64,000 bases of DNA from NCBI GenBank assembly GCA_010279815.1, contig QEOQ01000626.1:1096538-1160537 (forward strand). Reading direction: 5' to 3'. This document shows, one piece after another, positions 13,871 to 25,920 of the stretch (position 1 is the stretch's first letter; each line of letters starts with the position of its first letter). The DNA is from Brachionus plicatilis. Its lineage: Eukaryota > Rotifera > Eurotatoria > Ploima > Brachionidae. Under the pieces are notes generated by a model, which saw only the letters and a program-made list of their open reading frames with translations, searched no databases and was not told the DNA's origin. Position numbers and translations under genes: made by a program.

Positions 13871-13957
13871 ATGGAGTCATTTACTAAAAAATTAGCTGCC
13901 GGTCATCCCAGAAAATATAAATTGTACTCCAAAGACAACCTAAAGAGACTCAGTTAA
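13871..13957 (+). pseudogene. Short coding-like relic (28 codons)
   Basis: An ATG frame reads MESFTKKLAAGHPRKYKL and on to LKRLS before a TAA. Shortly downstream (about 14020-14065) lies KTPEKKTRWLKRLKKKE-stop, whose DNA resembles 4235-4320, where a frame ends [14 protein letters not shown]. I do not recognise the family. It looks like debris of a dispersed coding repeat. Confidence 0.25.
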
Positions 13958-14153
13958 ATACCAAATTTGGGAATTATTGACTTAGAAGAATATTATTGTT
14001 ATATGGACAAAATAAAGACACCAGAGAAAAAAACTAGATGGCTAAAAAGGTTAAAAAAAAAGGAATAAAATTTTTTAATTTTTCTTAAAATTAAATTTTC
14101 TTTTAGATTTTATTTTTTTTCTATAAATTATTTTTGATTATAATTAATAATAG

Positions 14154-14328
14154 NNNNNNNNNNNNNNNNNNNNNNNNNNNNNNNNNNNNNNNNNNNNNNN
14201 NNNNNNNNNNNNNNNNNNNNNNNNNNNNNNNNNNNNNNNNNNNNNNNNNNNNNNNNNNNNNNNNNNNNNNNNNNNNNNNNNNNNNNNNNNNNNNNNNNNN
14301 NNNNNNNNNNNNNNNNNNNNNNNNNNNN
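14154..14328. other. Assembly gap (175 N)
   Basis: A run of N. Reading frames that cross it are artefacts. Confidence 0.99.
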
Positions 14329-17300
14329 GTCAAAAATTTTTCCAAATGTTAAAATTTTCAAAAAACATATCATTTAAGTCCAAAATTAAGTCTAATTATT
14401 AGAAGGCGAATTTTTTCTCATTAATTAAATTGAAAATGACAAAAAAAAATTATTTTATTGTAATTTCTAATAGCGTCATATAAAATTGCACCCGAAATTA
14501 TATTAAATTAAAATGAACAAAAAATTCTAAAATAATTGAAAAAGATTCGTTTGATTGAATTAGAAAAAAATCTTTTAATATTGTCTTTGCTTAATTCCCC
14601 ATAATAATATGATATTTAAATTTCAATGAATTAATCATTAACAATTTTAAATACGTGTGAAAAAAAAGAAAAACTAAACAAAATAATCATTGAAACAGAT
14701 TGAATTTATGTTTAATTTTTCTAAGTAAAGATTTTGTATCAATAGCAATTTAAGCCAAGTATTTGATCCATTTGTTCTTATTCAGCAAATTCATACAATA
14801 AGAGCATTGCAAACAAGATATTGAATTATGTAAGCACTGATGAGCTAGAGAAGAAGTGAATATTTATTTTGTATAATTAGTCGGAATTGACAAAAAATTT
14901 GAAAAAAAAAAATTATCTATAAAAAGATTAAATTTATTGATTTTGGATCTGTTATAAACTTCCATTAAAAAAACTGAGTCATGTCTTGATTATTTCTCAA
15001 AAAAAAAATACTCCATCTTAGTAATAAAATTTCGATTTTTTTTTCAGCTGCAAATTAAAATTTTAGTCTGACATAATTGTCGATTTTTGCATGTGAATAT
15101 TTTAATTTTCAACTAAAAACTTGATTTTATATTCCCTAATAAATTAGTTACAAAATTTAAATTTCAAGAAAAATAAATTTGATTTTTCCAACTCTAGAAA
15201 TTAATAATAAATGCCAAAATTGTTTTAAAGAACAAAAGATATGTTGAAATGTTTATTATTAAAAACAATCTTTTGGAAGATTAACCTACGCTCAAAATAG
15301 TCTAAGCATTTATTCCAGTGCTTGCTAATTTGGCAATTGTGATTTTCTCAAAAAATCCATTAATTAAATTCCATTTTATTCAAAATAATTGATTTAAATT
15401 TAAATTCAAATAAATAAGCTCATAAAAGCTTTTAAAATTTTGAAAACTGAAAATAAAATTAGGTTTATCAATCGATATGGAAAAAACTTGATTTTATTTA
15501 ACCTTAATTGGTGTATTTTTAATAGAGGCTGATTAAGAAATAAGTTTAAATCTCTTAGAACTTTTCGTGTTCAAATAAACTACGATTTTCTAAACAACTT
15601 ATCGATTTTTCTTAATTATTTATTTGATAAACATTGCTATTACATTTTTAAATACATTAAATTAAACAAATCCTTGGATAGAAAATTTAGTCTTAAATTA
15701 AAAAAAAAAAAACACTAAAACTCTTTCCTGTTTATAAATATGTGGGCAAGCCTCAGGCTTCACAAAAGTCCTTTTTTTAGCTCTTATGAAACTAATTTTA
15801 AAAAAATGTTATCCATTTTTTTTGCGTTCATTGACTGTTTTATTTCACCAAATAATCATTTAAAAAAAAAAAGAAAACCATTTATACAATCTTGTTATTT
15901 ATATTTCTTGCAATCTAATATTGATAATGTGTTTTTAGAGAAATAAATGAGTGTTTTACTAATATCGATCATAAAAAATGTGATTTTTTTAAATTTTTTT
16001 CCCCTTAAATCTATCAATCAGTTTACATCAATCAGAAGATACACCAACAATTAGTCTGCAGTCTTTTACATTAAATAATTTTTAAATTAAAATATTAGCC
16101 AAGATAAATCTCTTTCTTGTAAAATAAACAGATGTGATGCCATAATCTTTATCTTTATATTAAATGAAATTAATGGATTATTTAAAAGAGGAGAAATTGA
16201 TCGAAAAATTACAACCTAAAAAGTTGAAATTAATAATTACTCATGCATCATTAAAAAATAAAACAAAATAAGTCAAATTAATAAATCATTAAATAAAAAA
16301 ATAAAAAGATAAAAAAGTAAAATTATTTTAAAGAAAACTTAAAAAATAATTATATACTAAGCTCATCATAAACCCCATAACGCTAAATATCGATTAAAGC
16401 ATATATATGCAGCAAGGCGCACCATATTATGTTCTGGGGACAAAAATTATAATCACACCGACATGAAAACTTTCTCAAGGATATTAGAGGAAAGATTTTT
16501 ATCAAGCTTATATTTCGTGTGTTCTTTGTATCAAAAAAATTAAATCAGAAATATTGTTTTTAAAGAAGATTTTATTGATATTATTATTAGTTTCATGAAC
16601 AAATAATTTAACCAAAAAATGTGTTATTAACAAATAAAATAAATTAACAGACATCTTTTAATTTAACTTTATAATTTTGAGAACAAAATTGACTATTAGA
16701 GTGATAATTGAAAGAAAAATTAATAGAAAAGCAATTATTAAAATCTTGAAAATTTTTCTAAATTAAATAAATTGGCGTTGTTTAATTCAGTGCTATTTAA
16801 ACAAAAATATTTTCTTTTTTCTTGAATGATTAAAAATTAAAAAAGATTGTGTAACATCCTTTTTGCACTTTTTTTACCCAGAAATAATTTTTTTCATGGA
16901 CAAAAAAGAGAAAAAATAAAATATTTAATCTAATTTTTAGTTTGATTGATTTGAAAAAAAATTTTAAGATTTTATTTTAATATGTTGTGATGATTTAATT
17001 TTTTATTCCAAAAAAAAGAGAACATTTATTTGTTCGACATTATATATAAATACATAATAAAATAATAATGAATAATAACAAAAATTATATCAAAAACTAC
17101 ATGGAATGTATTGTGCACTTAGAAATTTTAAAATTATCTCACATTGAAATGGATGATTAACAGCATAAGTAAAAAAGATTTTCTAACAACGAATGATAAA
17201 TTTATTGATTTAAATTTTGTAACTTCAGTTTACTTAAAAATGTTCATTTATCATTTTTAAAAATTTTGTTGTCTTTGCATTTGTTATTATCACCCATGTT

Positions 17301-17755
17301 TTTAATTAACTAAATCCCAATCTCAATAATCAAAGTCTCTAATTAAAATCAACATAATTTTGTAGATAAAAATTAAAAAATTATTTGATTTATTTTTATA
17401 ATAGAAAATAAATAATTTTGATTAAACATTACAAAATGGATTTAAAAGCTTATAAACAAAAATAAAGCCTCTAAAAGAGATTATTTTAATGAGTTTTAAT
17501 AAAATACAAATTTTTCTAAGCGCTGATTTTAATAATTCTACGAGGAAGTTGATAACAAGATTAAGATGCTTAATTACAAATACTAAATACTTTTGCTTAC
17601 GTAATAGTATATTTATTTAAAATAAAATTTAATTTGAGAACCTAATCAATTTTATTTATTATTTCAGATGAGTAAAAAATAATAAAAAACAAGTTTCTTT
17701 AAAATAATGTTTGTGCGGATTTATTTAGAAAAAAAGATTTTTTAATAAAAAAAAG
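14329..17755. other. Intergenic AT-rich sequence
   Basis: I see no gene, RNA gene or clear transposon. The GC-richer patch near 16370-16500 has no extended frame. Confidence 0.5.
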
Positions 17756-18367
17756 CTATGAGTTTATTTTTAGTGGAGATAAAAAAATCCTAAAATTTTG
17801 ATGATTCAAACATCCCTCTATAAATTCCTGTTTTGTCAATTTACCATTTCTGTCCAAGTCAAACGTCTTCATTATGTCCATGGCTATGTAATACGAAATT
17901 GGTAGATTTGAACTAATAAATTCCTGGTTGGTAAAAAGAGAGTAATCCGAGGGTCCATAGCTTGAATACTTGAGTTTAAACAAAACTTTGACTATTGAAT
18001 GCATTTCGTGGAAGTCTATGTAGCCTGAATTGTTCAGATCATATAGTTCGAAAATAAGACCGAGCTTTTGGTCCTCTGGACCGATTATTCTGCTCCAGAA
18101 AAGTACCAAATACTCTTTGAAATCAATGTACCCACTCTCGTCTTTGTCACACAAATCGAACAACAGATTTATCATCGACATTTTTTCTTCCGCATCATCT
18201 TTTCCGATTATTAAATTTTCACATATTAATCTAAATTGTTCACGATTTACTAAACCATTGTTATATCGGCACAAAAATTTTCTGTAATATTCCAGAATAG
18301 TTCGTGAGTTAAACTGAGTGTTTTGGTTCATAAAATTTAACTCAGATGTCCTCAGCGATTTTTCCAT
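17756..18367 (-). CDS. EF-hand calcium sensor, neuronal calcium sensor/visinin-like
   Basis: A 203-residue calcium-binding protein in a single exon; a TAA stands directly before the ATG, so the start is secure. Three canonical EF loops: D74-E85 (DKDESGYIDFKE), D110-E121 (DLNNSGYIDFHE) and D170-E181 (DLDRNGKLTKQE), all with acidic or Asn/Ser ligands at positions 1, 3 and 5 and Glu at 12. A first hand around CRYNNGLVNREQF (33-45) lacks the ligands. The degenerate hand 1 and the 36-residue spacing of hands 2 and 3 match NCS-1, recoverin and KChIP proteins. The hand 3-hand 4 linker is about 12 residues longer than usual. There is no N-terminal MGxxxS/T, so no myristoylation signal, unlike NCS-1. 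A calcineurin-B-like or lineage-specific sensor is the alternative. Probable role: calcium-dependent regulation of a membrane partner. Confidence 0.88.
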   Translation of the reverse strand: MEKSLRTSELNFMNQNTQFNSRTILEYYRKFLCRYNNGLVNREQFRLICENLIIGKDDAEEKMSMINLLFDLCDKDESGYIDFKEYLVLFWSRIIGPEDQKLGLIFELYDLNNSGYIDFHEMHSIVKVLFKLKYSSYGPSDYSLFTNQEFISSNLPISYYIAMDIMKTFDLDRNGKLTKQEFIEGCLNHQNFRIFLSPLKINS

Positions 18368-19625
18368 TTACGGGAAAATTGTAGTTACATTAAAATCCTA
18401 GAATACTCAAAAACAATTATTCATTGAAGCTCTTTTGTCATTTATATCTAACAAAAATCATTTATTTCATTTACCTTTTAAATAATTAATGATGTAGCTA
18501 GGTAACTCGGCTAATTTTGAAATTTTAAAACAAAAATGCAAATTTAAAAAATTGAAAAATTTCCACTGTGATATTCGTACATAATTTTATTTTAAACAGA
18601 TATAGAATTTCAATTAAAATTGTTCAAGTATTTGCATCATCAAGTTTTTTCCAATTTTTTTTTTCAAACTAAAATTTATAAAAAAAAATCTATTTTTAAT
18701 CTAGCAAAAAAAAAATGAGCATTATTAATTTTGTCTAAAAGGTTAATTTATACGAAAATTATTATGATCTTAAGCAAAAAAATTAATTTGATCGTCGCTT
18801 GTAAGGAAGTTTTATAATTATTTCGGCAAAATTAATTGCATCTTACATTGTTGAATCTTATGAAAAAAATTTAAAGCACCTTGCTAAAAAAATTAATTGA
18901 AAAACAAAAAATAAAATAGAAAAGTGATTAAAATTTTATGCGCGAAAACAAATAGAGAATTTAAAACTTTTAAATAAAAACGTTCTTTAATCCTAAATCA
19001 AATTAAAAAGACTGCTAATATTTGTTTTCGATAATCTTGGTAAATACTTTAATAACTATTTTTTAGCTTGTGATAAATTTTTTATTAATAAAGAAAAAAA
19101 AAAAAAATCATAGATAAATATTAATAAATACCAAAGTATTTAAATTTACTTAACCATTTGGACAGAAGAAGTCTCTTTTCTCTATAAAATATTGAGAATA
19201 TTTTTTTGTATGGAATAATTTGTTTATATGATGGCTTTGGTCATTCTTTATCAAATGATTCATTCGATTAAGTCTTGTTTTCATATTTTAATATTCAATG
19301 CGATCAGGATTCCATCGCTTTTAATCCAAAATAGATACCAGATTTATTTTATTATAATTATTTATTAGCTGTTTATTAATTGTCAACAAATAAAAAAAAG
19401 TTTATAATATTTTCTATTTCGTTCGGTCATGATCCAAAATTTTAGCTTGACAGAATTTGAGGTTGAATGAAACGAATTAATTTATTTAAAAAAAAATTGG
19501 AATTCTTCTTTTGACAAGTTGACGAAAAAATCATAATTTTCTACTTTAAAAATAAAAAGAAAATACTAAAAATTTATTTAAAATTTTTGAAGGATTTTTT
19601 TTCTTTCAACTCGGCCATGATGAGA
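18368..19625. other. Intergenic AT-rich sequence
   Basis: Nothing recognised. It should contain the promoter of the calcium sensor (left end) and the 3' end of the 406-residue gene (right end). Confidence 0.5.
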
Positions 19626-20846
19626 TCAGTGATAAAAATTAAAGAAATACATTTTTTGTTCAAAAATTTGGTCTCCATTTTGAAAAAATTTTAAATTTTT
19701 GACCAAATTAAAGATGAGCGACTTGGTTATAAGAAGCGAAGTGTTATTCGGATTGTTAAGATTAAATCTATTATAATAAAAGTCATAAATAGACCTGTCT
19801 ATAATACCATGCTGTTTTTTTACTGAACCAATGTTTATGCCGATAAAAGAATTTTCCATAAAATTAAACTCTTTGCCTGAGTTAAGGGCTTTGTGAGCAA
19901 AATTTTTTTTAACCAAAAACAAGTCCATGTTCAGACACGAAATTAGATAATTTTTGGCACTCTTGTCCAAGATTGGATACTTCCACAGCTCGCCATTCCA
20001 AGCCAATTTTCCATTACTCTCTCTTATTTCATTTATCAATTCACTTTTATCGCTTAGAGTCAAATCGTTTAGAAAAGTCATCAAAGCAGACGAAATTTGA
20101 GTCAAATCTAAATAAAGTTTTTTAATGAGTAAAAATTTGACATAATCAAAATTAAAATTTTTAATCGGATCTTGATCAAAATCGTCAATCTTGAGCTCAA
20201 ATTGACTTTTCAAAGCTTTCACAAATCGAACAAAATTTTTCTTGTACTCAATTGAGACTTCATTTTGTTCCGCAAACAAGTCCAGTGAGTAGAGTTTGTT
20301 TATTGACATCAAATGTTTGAAAATTGGTTTAAAATTTTTAAATTTTAGTCTGGATTTTTTGCTATTGCGGCCAAACAGATGAAGCAAAAATCCGGTCAGG
20401 ATTTTGAACACCAGCAAATTTATGTCCCTAGGCTCCAAAGTTATAACATTAAGGGACATTTTTTTCTTTTTGTGGATCAACTCTTTGAATTTTTTGCGAA
20501 TAATAACATCGATCAGAAAACCGCGGCTACTCTGGGCGTACCGGGACAAAAAGTGCTCGATTATGCTGTTTTCATACTCACTGTCGCTCAGCTTATACTT
20601 TAAATTGGTGTCAATAAGTAGATATGGCTGTTTTAGCTCGGACTCAAGGCATGATCTCCTAGTCTGATAGATGCAGAGTATTGACTTGATCAGACATAAG
20701 TCATTGATCAGATAAAAATTTGACTTGGTGTTTGACCATTTTTGGTAGTATTTTTTGGCAGCATAGAACAAAAATGGAACTGCTAATAGTGTAAAGTATG
20801 GCTTGCTCGGGTATTGAATGAATTCTTGAAGTTTTGACTCAAACAT
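19626..20846 (-). CDS. Unrecognised 406-residue protein with N-terminal membrane segment
   Basis: An open frame of 407 codons in stop-rich AT DNA is very unlikely by chance, so I take it as a real single-exon gene. An acceptor-like ttttctttaag lies four bases before the ATG, allowing a 5' leader exon or trans-splicing. Residues about 17-34 (YFTLLAVPFLFYAAKKYY) form one hydrophobic segment followed by basic residues, like an N-terminal signal anchor of an outer-mitochondrial, peroxisomal or ER protein facing the cytosol. The rest is Lys-, Phe- and Leu-rich and looks helical, with no repeats or catalytic motif that I can name. I compared it mentally with PEX3, which also has an N-terminal anchor, and saw no match. 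Function unknown. Confidence 0.75.
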   Translation of the reverse strand: MFESKLQEFIQYPSKPYFTLLAVPFLFYAAKKYYQKWSNTKSNFYLINDLCLIKSILCIYQTRRSCLESELKQPYLLIDTNLKYKLSDSEYENSIIEHFLSRYAQSSRGFLIDVIIRKKFKELIHKKKKMSLNVITLEPRDINLLVFKILTGFLLHLFGRNSKKSRLKFKNFKPIFKHLMSINKLYSLDLFAEQNEVSIEYKKNFVRFVKALKSQFELKIDDFDQDPIKNFNFDYVKFLLIKKLYLDLTQISSALMTFLNDLTLSDKSELINEIRESNGKLAWNGELWKYPILDKSAKNYLISCLNMDLFLVKKNFAHKALNSGKEFNFMENSFIGINIGSVKKQHGIIDRSIYDFYYNRFNLNNPNNTSLLITKSLIFNLVKNLKFFQNGDQIFEQKMYFFNFYH

Positions 20847-23165
20847 TCGTCTTAAAGAAAATAAATTAAATTTTTTTTTAATTCCAAAATTAAATTTTAG
20901 AAAGTTTTCGATTTTCTTGAAGGCATAGTTACGTAATATAGAAACGTTTAATAGTAAACCAGCTTGGTCATAAATGAACCAAATTTAAGAAAAAAATTAT
21001 TCTATGCTCAGGGAACTTAGTGAATTATTTTTATTTAAAAAAAGAATAGCTTCAAAAGAATTTTTTTCTAATTGATTTTTGAGTAATAAAGAGATCCACA
21101 CATGCTCGAAATGATCCATTAAAAAAATTGGTTTCTGCTGAAAGCAAAGAAAAGAAGTTTCGAAATAATTAAGTCGGCGAATATTTGGAATTTTTTAATG
21201 CTAGATAAATATTCAATTTTCAGAAGATATATCTTTTGGAATACTTTGGCTTTTGAGGATTTTTGTTCTAAAGAGAATACATATCTGGAATATTGACACA
21301 GACAGCAGTTGCTGATATTTATCTAAATTAATATTTATTTTTTCAGATAGATACAACTCTAAAAATACTAGATATAGAAATATTTTTTGTTCTTTTTTTA
21401 CTCTAAAAATGCTGCACTTGACAACTAAATTAATATTAAAAAAAAAAAAAAAACATTTGAAAAGTTTCTACTAAACGAATTTTCTCAAAAATTAAATTTA
21501 ATTATTTGAATTGAAAAAAAATTTTGATCTTTTATTCCGAACAAAAGTGTTTTTATTTTGATTAAATGAAAACAACGCTTAATTTAGTCTAAAATAAACA
21601 AACTATCAAGATAGGTTTAACTCAAAGCTATTTTGCTTGGCATTCAATCTCGCATTATCATTTGGTTTAAAATTAAAAATTAAAAATTAAATTAAAGATT
21701 ATTTTAAATGAGCTGTGTGTGTGCCGATTTTATTAGATTTTGAATGAAATGTACCATTTTTAACGAGATGACAATTTAATTCTTAGATTAATATTTGATC
21801 TTGAATATTTGAATAATCAAACATAATAAAATTTTTTTAGTCGAAAACTTTAGTTTTTTAAATTGTGACATTTAGTAGATTAAATTCTTCAAAAGATTTA
21901 AACAGATAAGCTCAATCCGTTTTAAAGAGGTACATTTATGGGATGGCAAATTTTGAATTAAAATATTAAGAAATTAAGTATTAAAGTAATCAAATATTTT
22001 TTATTTAATTTATTAATTCAAGACTAATAAGTAGATATAGAAAACTAGATCGAGTTTCTTTTTAAGTTGACCTCTAAATTGTCAATATCAATTAATATTG
22101 ATGATTTTTCATTATTAATAAATAAATAAAATCTCACTTTGTGGTGATTTCGGCAAAAGTGAATTTAGATTTTAGAAATCAACATAATTAATGGAAAAAA
22201 CAGTATTTATTAATTAAATTACTGATTGAAAAAGGTAAATTTAATTTAAAAATTAAGAATTATTAAAAAATAATTTTTTTAGTTAAATTTGCGATAGCTT
22301 CTCTTGTAAAATAGCTATTTAATACTATTAAGACCGGTCCAGTCATTTTTACGAGATTTGGAAAATTTTAACACCTATAAAAATAAATATTTTAATCAAT
22401 AATATCAATAATAGCGTTTTTTTTTAACTTAAAAATAAAATTTAAAATTTTTAAATTATTGACTCTTAATTAATGCAAAAAAAATATTTAAAAAAAATTT
22501 TGCAGGTTCTTCTAGTGCTAAAGGCAATTCAATTTTCTTCTAATTTTTTTAATTATAATTTTAAAATTCAAAAATAAACCATATGTTGTTTGAAAAATTT
22601 CCAAGAAAATTCAAGTAAATTGTGCATTTGTTAAGATATTATAGTTTTTTAGTCCAAATAACAATCTTCATAATTAATGTGTAGTTTTAGTTTATTAATT
22701 TGTTTAAATAAAATTAAATGAATGTTTCTAAAATATAAGAGATGTTTACAAAATAATTTACATGCTTAAAGCGAAAGCAAAGATTGCTCAGATACCTGAA
22801 GATTTTAAATAAGTAAACGATTTAAGTTTTAGTGGTTTATGATACATGAATTTTCGAGAAAATTTTTTAAAAATCGCTCTTGCTTTCTGAAGCGTCATCT
22901 TAACGCTGTTCCTTTTACATTAGAATTTTTATGTGCCATCGCTCTTGTCTTATGTACATGTCTAGTGTAAATGAACATTACGACTACCATTGACCTATTT
23001 AAATTAAAGAAAAAAAAATTATCAAATTAAAAAAAAATCTAAGATTTGAAAAATTTTATTAAAAATTGTTTTTTAAATAAAAAAAATCGATCCTATTGAA
23101 TTATGCCAGCTTAATATCTAAAATTATTTAAAAGATCATGGTTAAAAATACGTTTTAAATAGAAT
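20847..23165. other. Intergenic AT-rich sequence
   Basis: No gene or clear repeat seen in this 2.3-kb stretch. Confidence 0.5.
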
Positions 23166-23868
23166 GGAATTGTATGAAGATGACTCAAAAATACTCGGCA
23201 TAGTAGATAAAGTTTATGAGAGAGCGATGTTACAGAAAAAGTTGGATGCAGTATGTCAATGGATAGAGGTTTGGCCCATGAGACTGTGCTGATTAATGTA
23301 AAGTAATGCATTTCAGCAGACTAAATGAAAAGCATAAATATACACAAAAAATGAAAAGGAATGTGAATGCGATAGAAAAGGTGCAAGAGAGGGCAACAAA
23401 AATACCTTTGTCTCTGAGAAACATATCGTATGAAATTAGGTTGACTACATTAGGACTGACAAAGCTGAGTGAAAGAAGAGTGAGTGGGCACTTGATTGAA
23501 ATGAACAAATTAGTGAATGGAATAGAAAAGATAGATGTGGTCAAGAATCTGGTGAATAGATCAGAAAACAAAGATCCTACCTTAAGAGGAAATAGCATAA
23601 AAATCCAGAGAGAAAGTTTCCCAGCTCAAATTAGAAACGATTTTGCAGCTGCAGTAAGCGGCTGACATGTATTTTTCTCAAACAGAGCAGTTCCGCATTG
23701 GAATAAGTTTCCAGAAAATGCGGTGAAATCTAAGTCAACCGCTAATTTTAAAATGGCTTCAGATAAGTTCAATCAAATAGGCTTTCCACGGCCACGGTGA
23801 TGATGGGCTCAGACACTCTACATGTTAAGTGTCGCAGCCAGAACTACTATTACTACTACTACTTTCTA
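23166..23868 (+). pseudogene. Non-LTR retrotransposon reverse transcriptase relic (CR1/L2-like), deleted
   Basis: Scattered plus-strand frames carry pieces of a LINE ORF2 C-terminus in order: ELYEDDSKILG (YADD-type catalytic box, mutated), KKLDAVCQWIEVW, then after a deletion IEKVQERATKIPLSLRN, YEIRLTTLGLTKLSERRVSG, and finally FSNRAVPHWNKFPENAVKSK in another frame. Stops and shifts make it dead. The copy ends in an ACT microsatellite (23843-23863), the same tail as the relic at 33842, so both belong to one family with a short-repeat 3' end as in CR1/L2 elements. Confidence 0.8.
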
Positions 23869-24127
23869 AATTATTTTGCTAAAAGTATTTAGCTTCCTCA
23901 ATCATGTATCAATTTGGATTAAATTGGGGACGAGGTAGAAATAATTTATTTTAATCAATATTAAAAATTTATTTTATTTTAATCAATCCTACATTGATCA
24001 AAAAAAGAGAAAAAACAAAAGTCCACAAAGAGATAAGTTCAAAAATACCATCCATCATACCATTTACCAGCCTTTCTTTTTTGAAAATATTTAACCTTTA
24101 ATCCAAGATAATCAATATCATCAAGTA

Positions 24128-24948
24128 CAGTAGAAATTCGATTATATGTAATTTTTTTTACATAAAAACTTTTTGGTCTTATAAATAATCGAATTTTACA
24201 TATAATCGAATAGACCTGTAGACACAAATTTTGTCTGATGAAAAAGTTTTGGACAATTAAAAAAGAGGGTTTTTACATAAGATTTTATTTAAAAAAAAAG
24301 TTTGAAATAGAATAAAAAAGTATAAAAGTAAAAATTTCTAAAAATTTAGGCTACGTTTTACAATGGAAATTGAAGAAATATTTTGAGGGTTGCTTGTTTG
24401 AGGACCAGAAGTCTTAGCGGGTGACTTAGGTTTAAAAAATCGACTAAGCGAACTTTGTTTTACACTTAGTTCTTTGTTTTTTAAAGCAAATTTTTTTAAA
24501 GAAGTAAATGGTGTTGTATCAATATCATGATCTAAGCAAAAATTGATCAAATCATCACAAGCCATTGATGCAGTCGTATTTGATACGCGAGGTTGTTTGC
24601 TTTGGTGTTGCTTTTATTTTCTAAGTTTTTCATTTTTTTTATACCAGAAGATACAAAAGACGTTCTTTGTTCCAGGAAATAAGAAAAACAAGAAAAACAA
24701 GAAAAACCAGGTGTCAAAAAATAAGAAAGTATAATCATTATTATTGTATAGTAGCGGAATTAGTAAAAAGAGTGGTTTTATCTATCAATTAAGGAAAATT
24801 AGCACTTTCCAAGAATTAGATCGTGAACGGGACAAATTTAAAAATTTCTAGAAACATAAGACAAAAAGAGTGTCAGTGGCGATTTTTGAAATTATATATA
24901 ATCGAATTTACATATAACCAAATTACATATATAATCGAATTTCTACTG
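24128..24948 (-). mobile_element. pogo/Tigger-like DNA transposon remnant with TA duplication
   Basis: The ends are inverted copies of CAGTAGAAATTCGATTATAT, flanked by TA on both sides (126-127 and 949-950 of the 24-kb block). This terminal type and the TA target are typical of Tc1/mariner superfamily, pogo branch. Near each end there is a second, subterminal copy of the ATAATCGAATTT motif. Inside, minus-strand 24565-24338 encodes 75 residues, ACDDLINFCLDHD through QSSLSRFFKPKSP, which resembles the acidic tail region of pogo transposases rather than the DDE core. The catalytic part is missing, so the copy is non-autonomous. Confidence 0.75.
24338..24565 (-). pseudogene. C-terminal fragment of a pogo-like transposase
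   Basis: 75 codons ending in TAG inside the 24128-24948 element. The frame is open further upstream (RVSNTTAS before the M), so the ATG is not a real start. A short SLSRFFKP motif like the C-terminal tails of Tigger/pogo proteins is visible. No DDE residues are present. Assignment rests mainly on the surrounding terminal repeats. Confidence 0.5.
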
Positions 24949-25920
24949 TATACAACAGGCCATTGATAACATATATGCTAACAAATAGCCTTTACTAGGA
25001 AAAAAAGCATGTAAAATTAGTGCAGCTTAAATGTTTCTTCTCTCAAAAAAATTAGATATCGCACTTTTATGATTTTTTGTCTCTAAAAAACAAAAAATAC
25101 ATAATTTTATGTTTGTATTGTCTTTTTCAAAAATTGTTTTTTCATATTTCTTTTTATGTTTTCTTTTTGACTCAATCTTTTTTCTGTTGTATATAATTAC
25201 TTTTTGTTGAAAATAATTATTTTACTGCCGAAATTAACAGCCCTAAAGAATAACCTTTCTAAATCTTCTTACAAATTGCAAGAAACTTAAATATAAAAAA
25301 AATTATGGTCCTTTTAGTTTCTTGTTTTTTTTTATAGAAAAAATCTTTAGAAAAAGAGCCACTAAATTTTGATCTAATTGAATGATAATGGTAGCAAATT
25401 AAAGATGTAGATAAAAAAAATAATCTTAATCTTTTTGCAGAATGAAAAAATATTATTAATAATAAAAAATAATTTTTGGATCTGTTTTTTTAGTGATGCA
25501 GAAATTTAGACACAAAAAGAATAAATCGCCAAAAAGAATCGATTTTTTTAAGTGAATTGTGCATCAATTCTCATGAAAATCTCAAATTTAGTGTCCATTA
25601 CTGTTTGAAACACTTTAAAAATTTCAATTATTTCCTATTCAAATTTATTTTCTTTTTGTCTAAGACATTTTTTCAATCAAAATAAATATTTAAGAAAAAA
25701 TTTATGAGGTCAAGAGGTTTTTTTCTCAATTTAAATAAAAAAAAAAAAAAGAGCAATTTATTCTAATTTTTTATTTTCACATGAAATACTAAGAATTAAA
25801 GAAATACACTAATTAAATAATAATCTAATTGAATCTAAAAGTTTTTAAAACTTTTTTAGAATTTTTAGCAATTTGAGCAGAAAAAAACCAAAAAAAAAAA
25901 TAAAATTTGCTGAAGGAAAT
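24949..25920. other. Intergenic AT-rich sequence
   Basis: No gene seen. The right end probably holds the 3' untranslated region of the minus-strand dehydrogenase. Confidence 0.5.

Noticed and set aside
14121..14373. Frames across the N run
   Set aside because: Created by the assembly gap.
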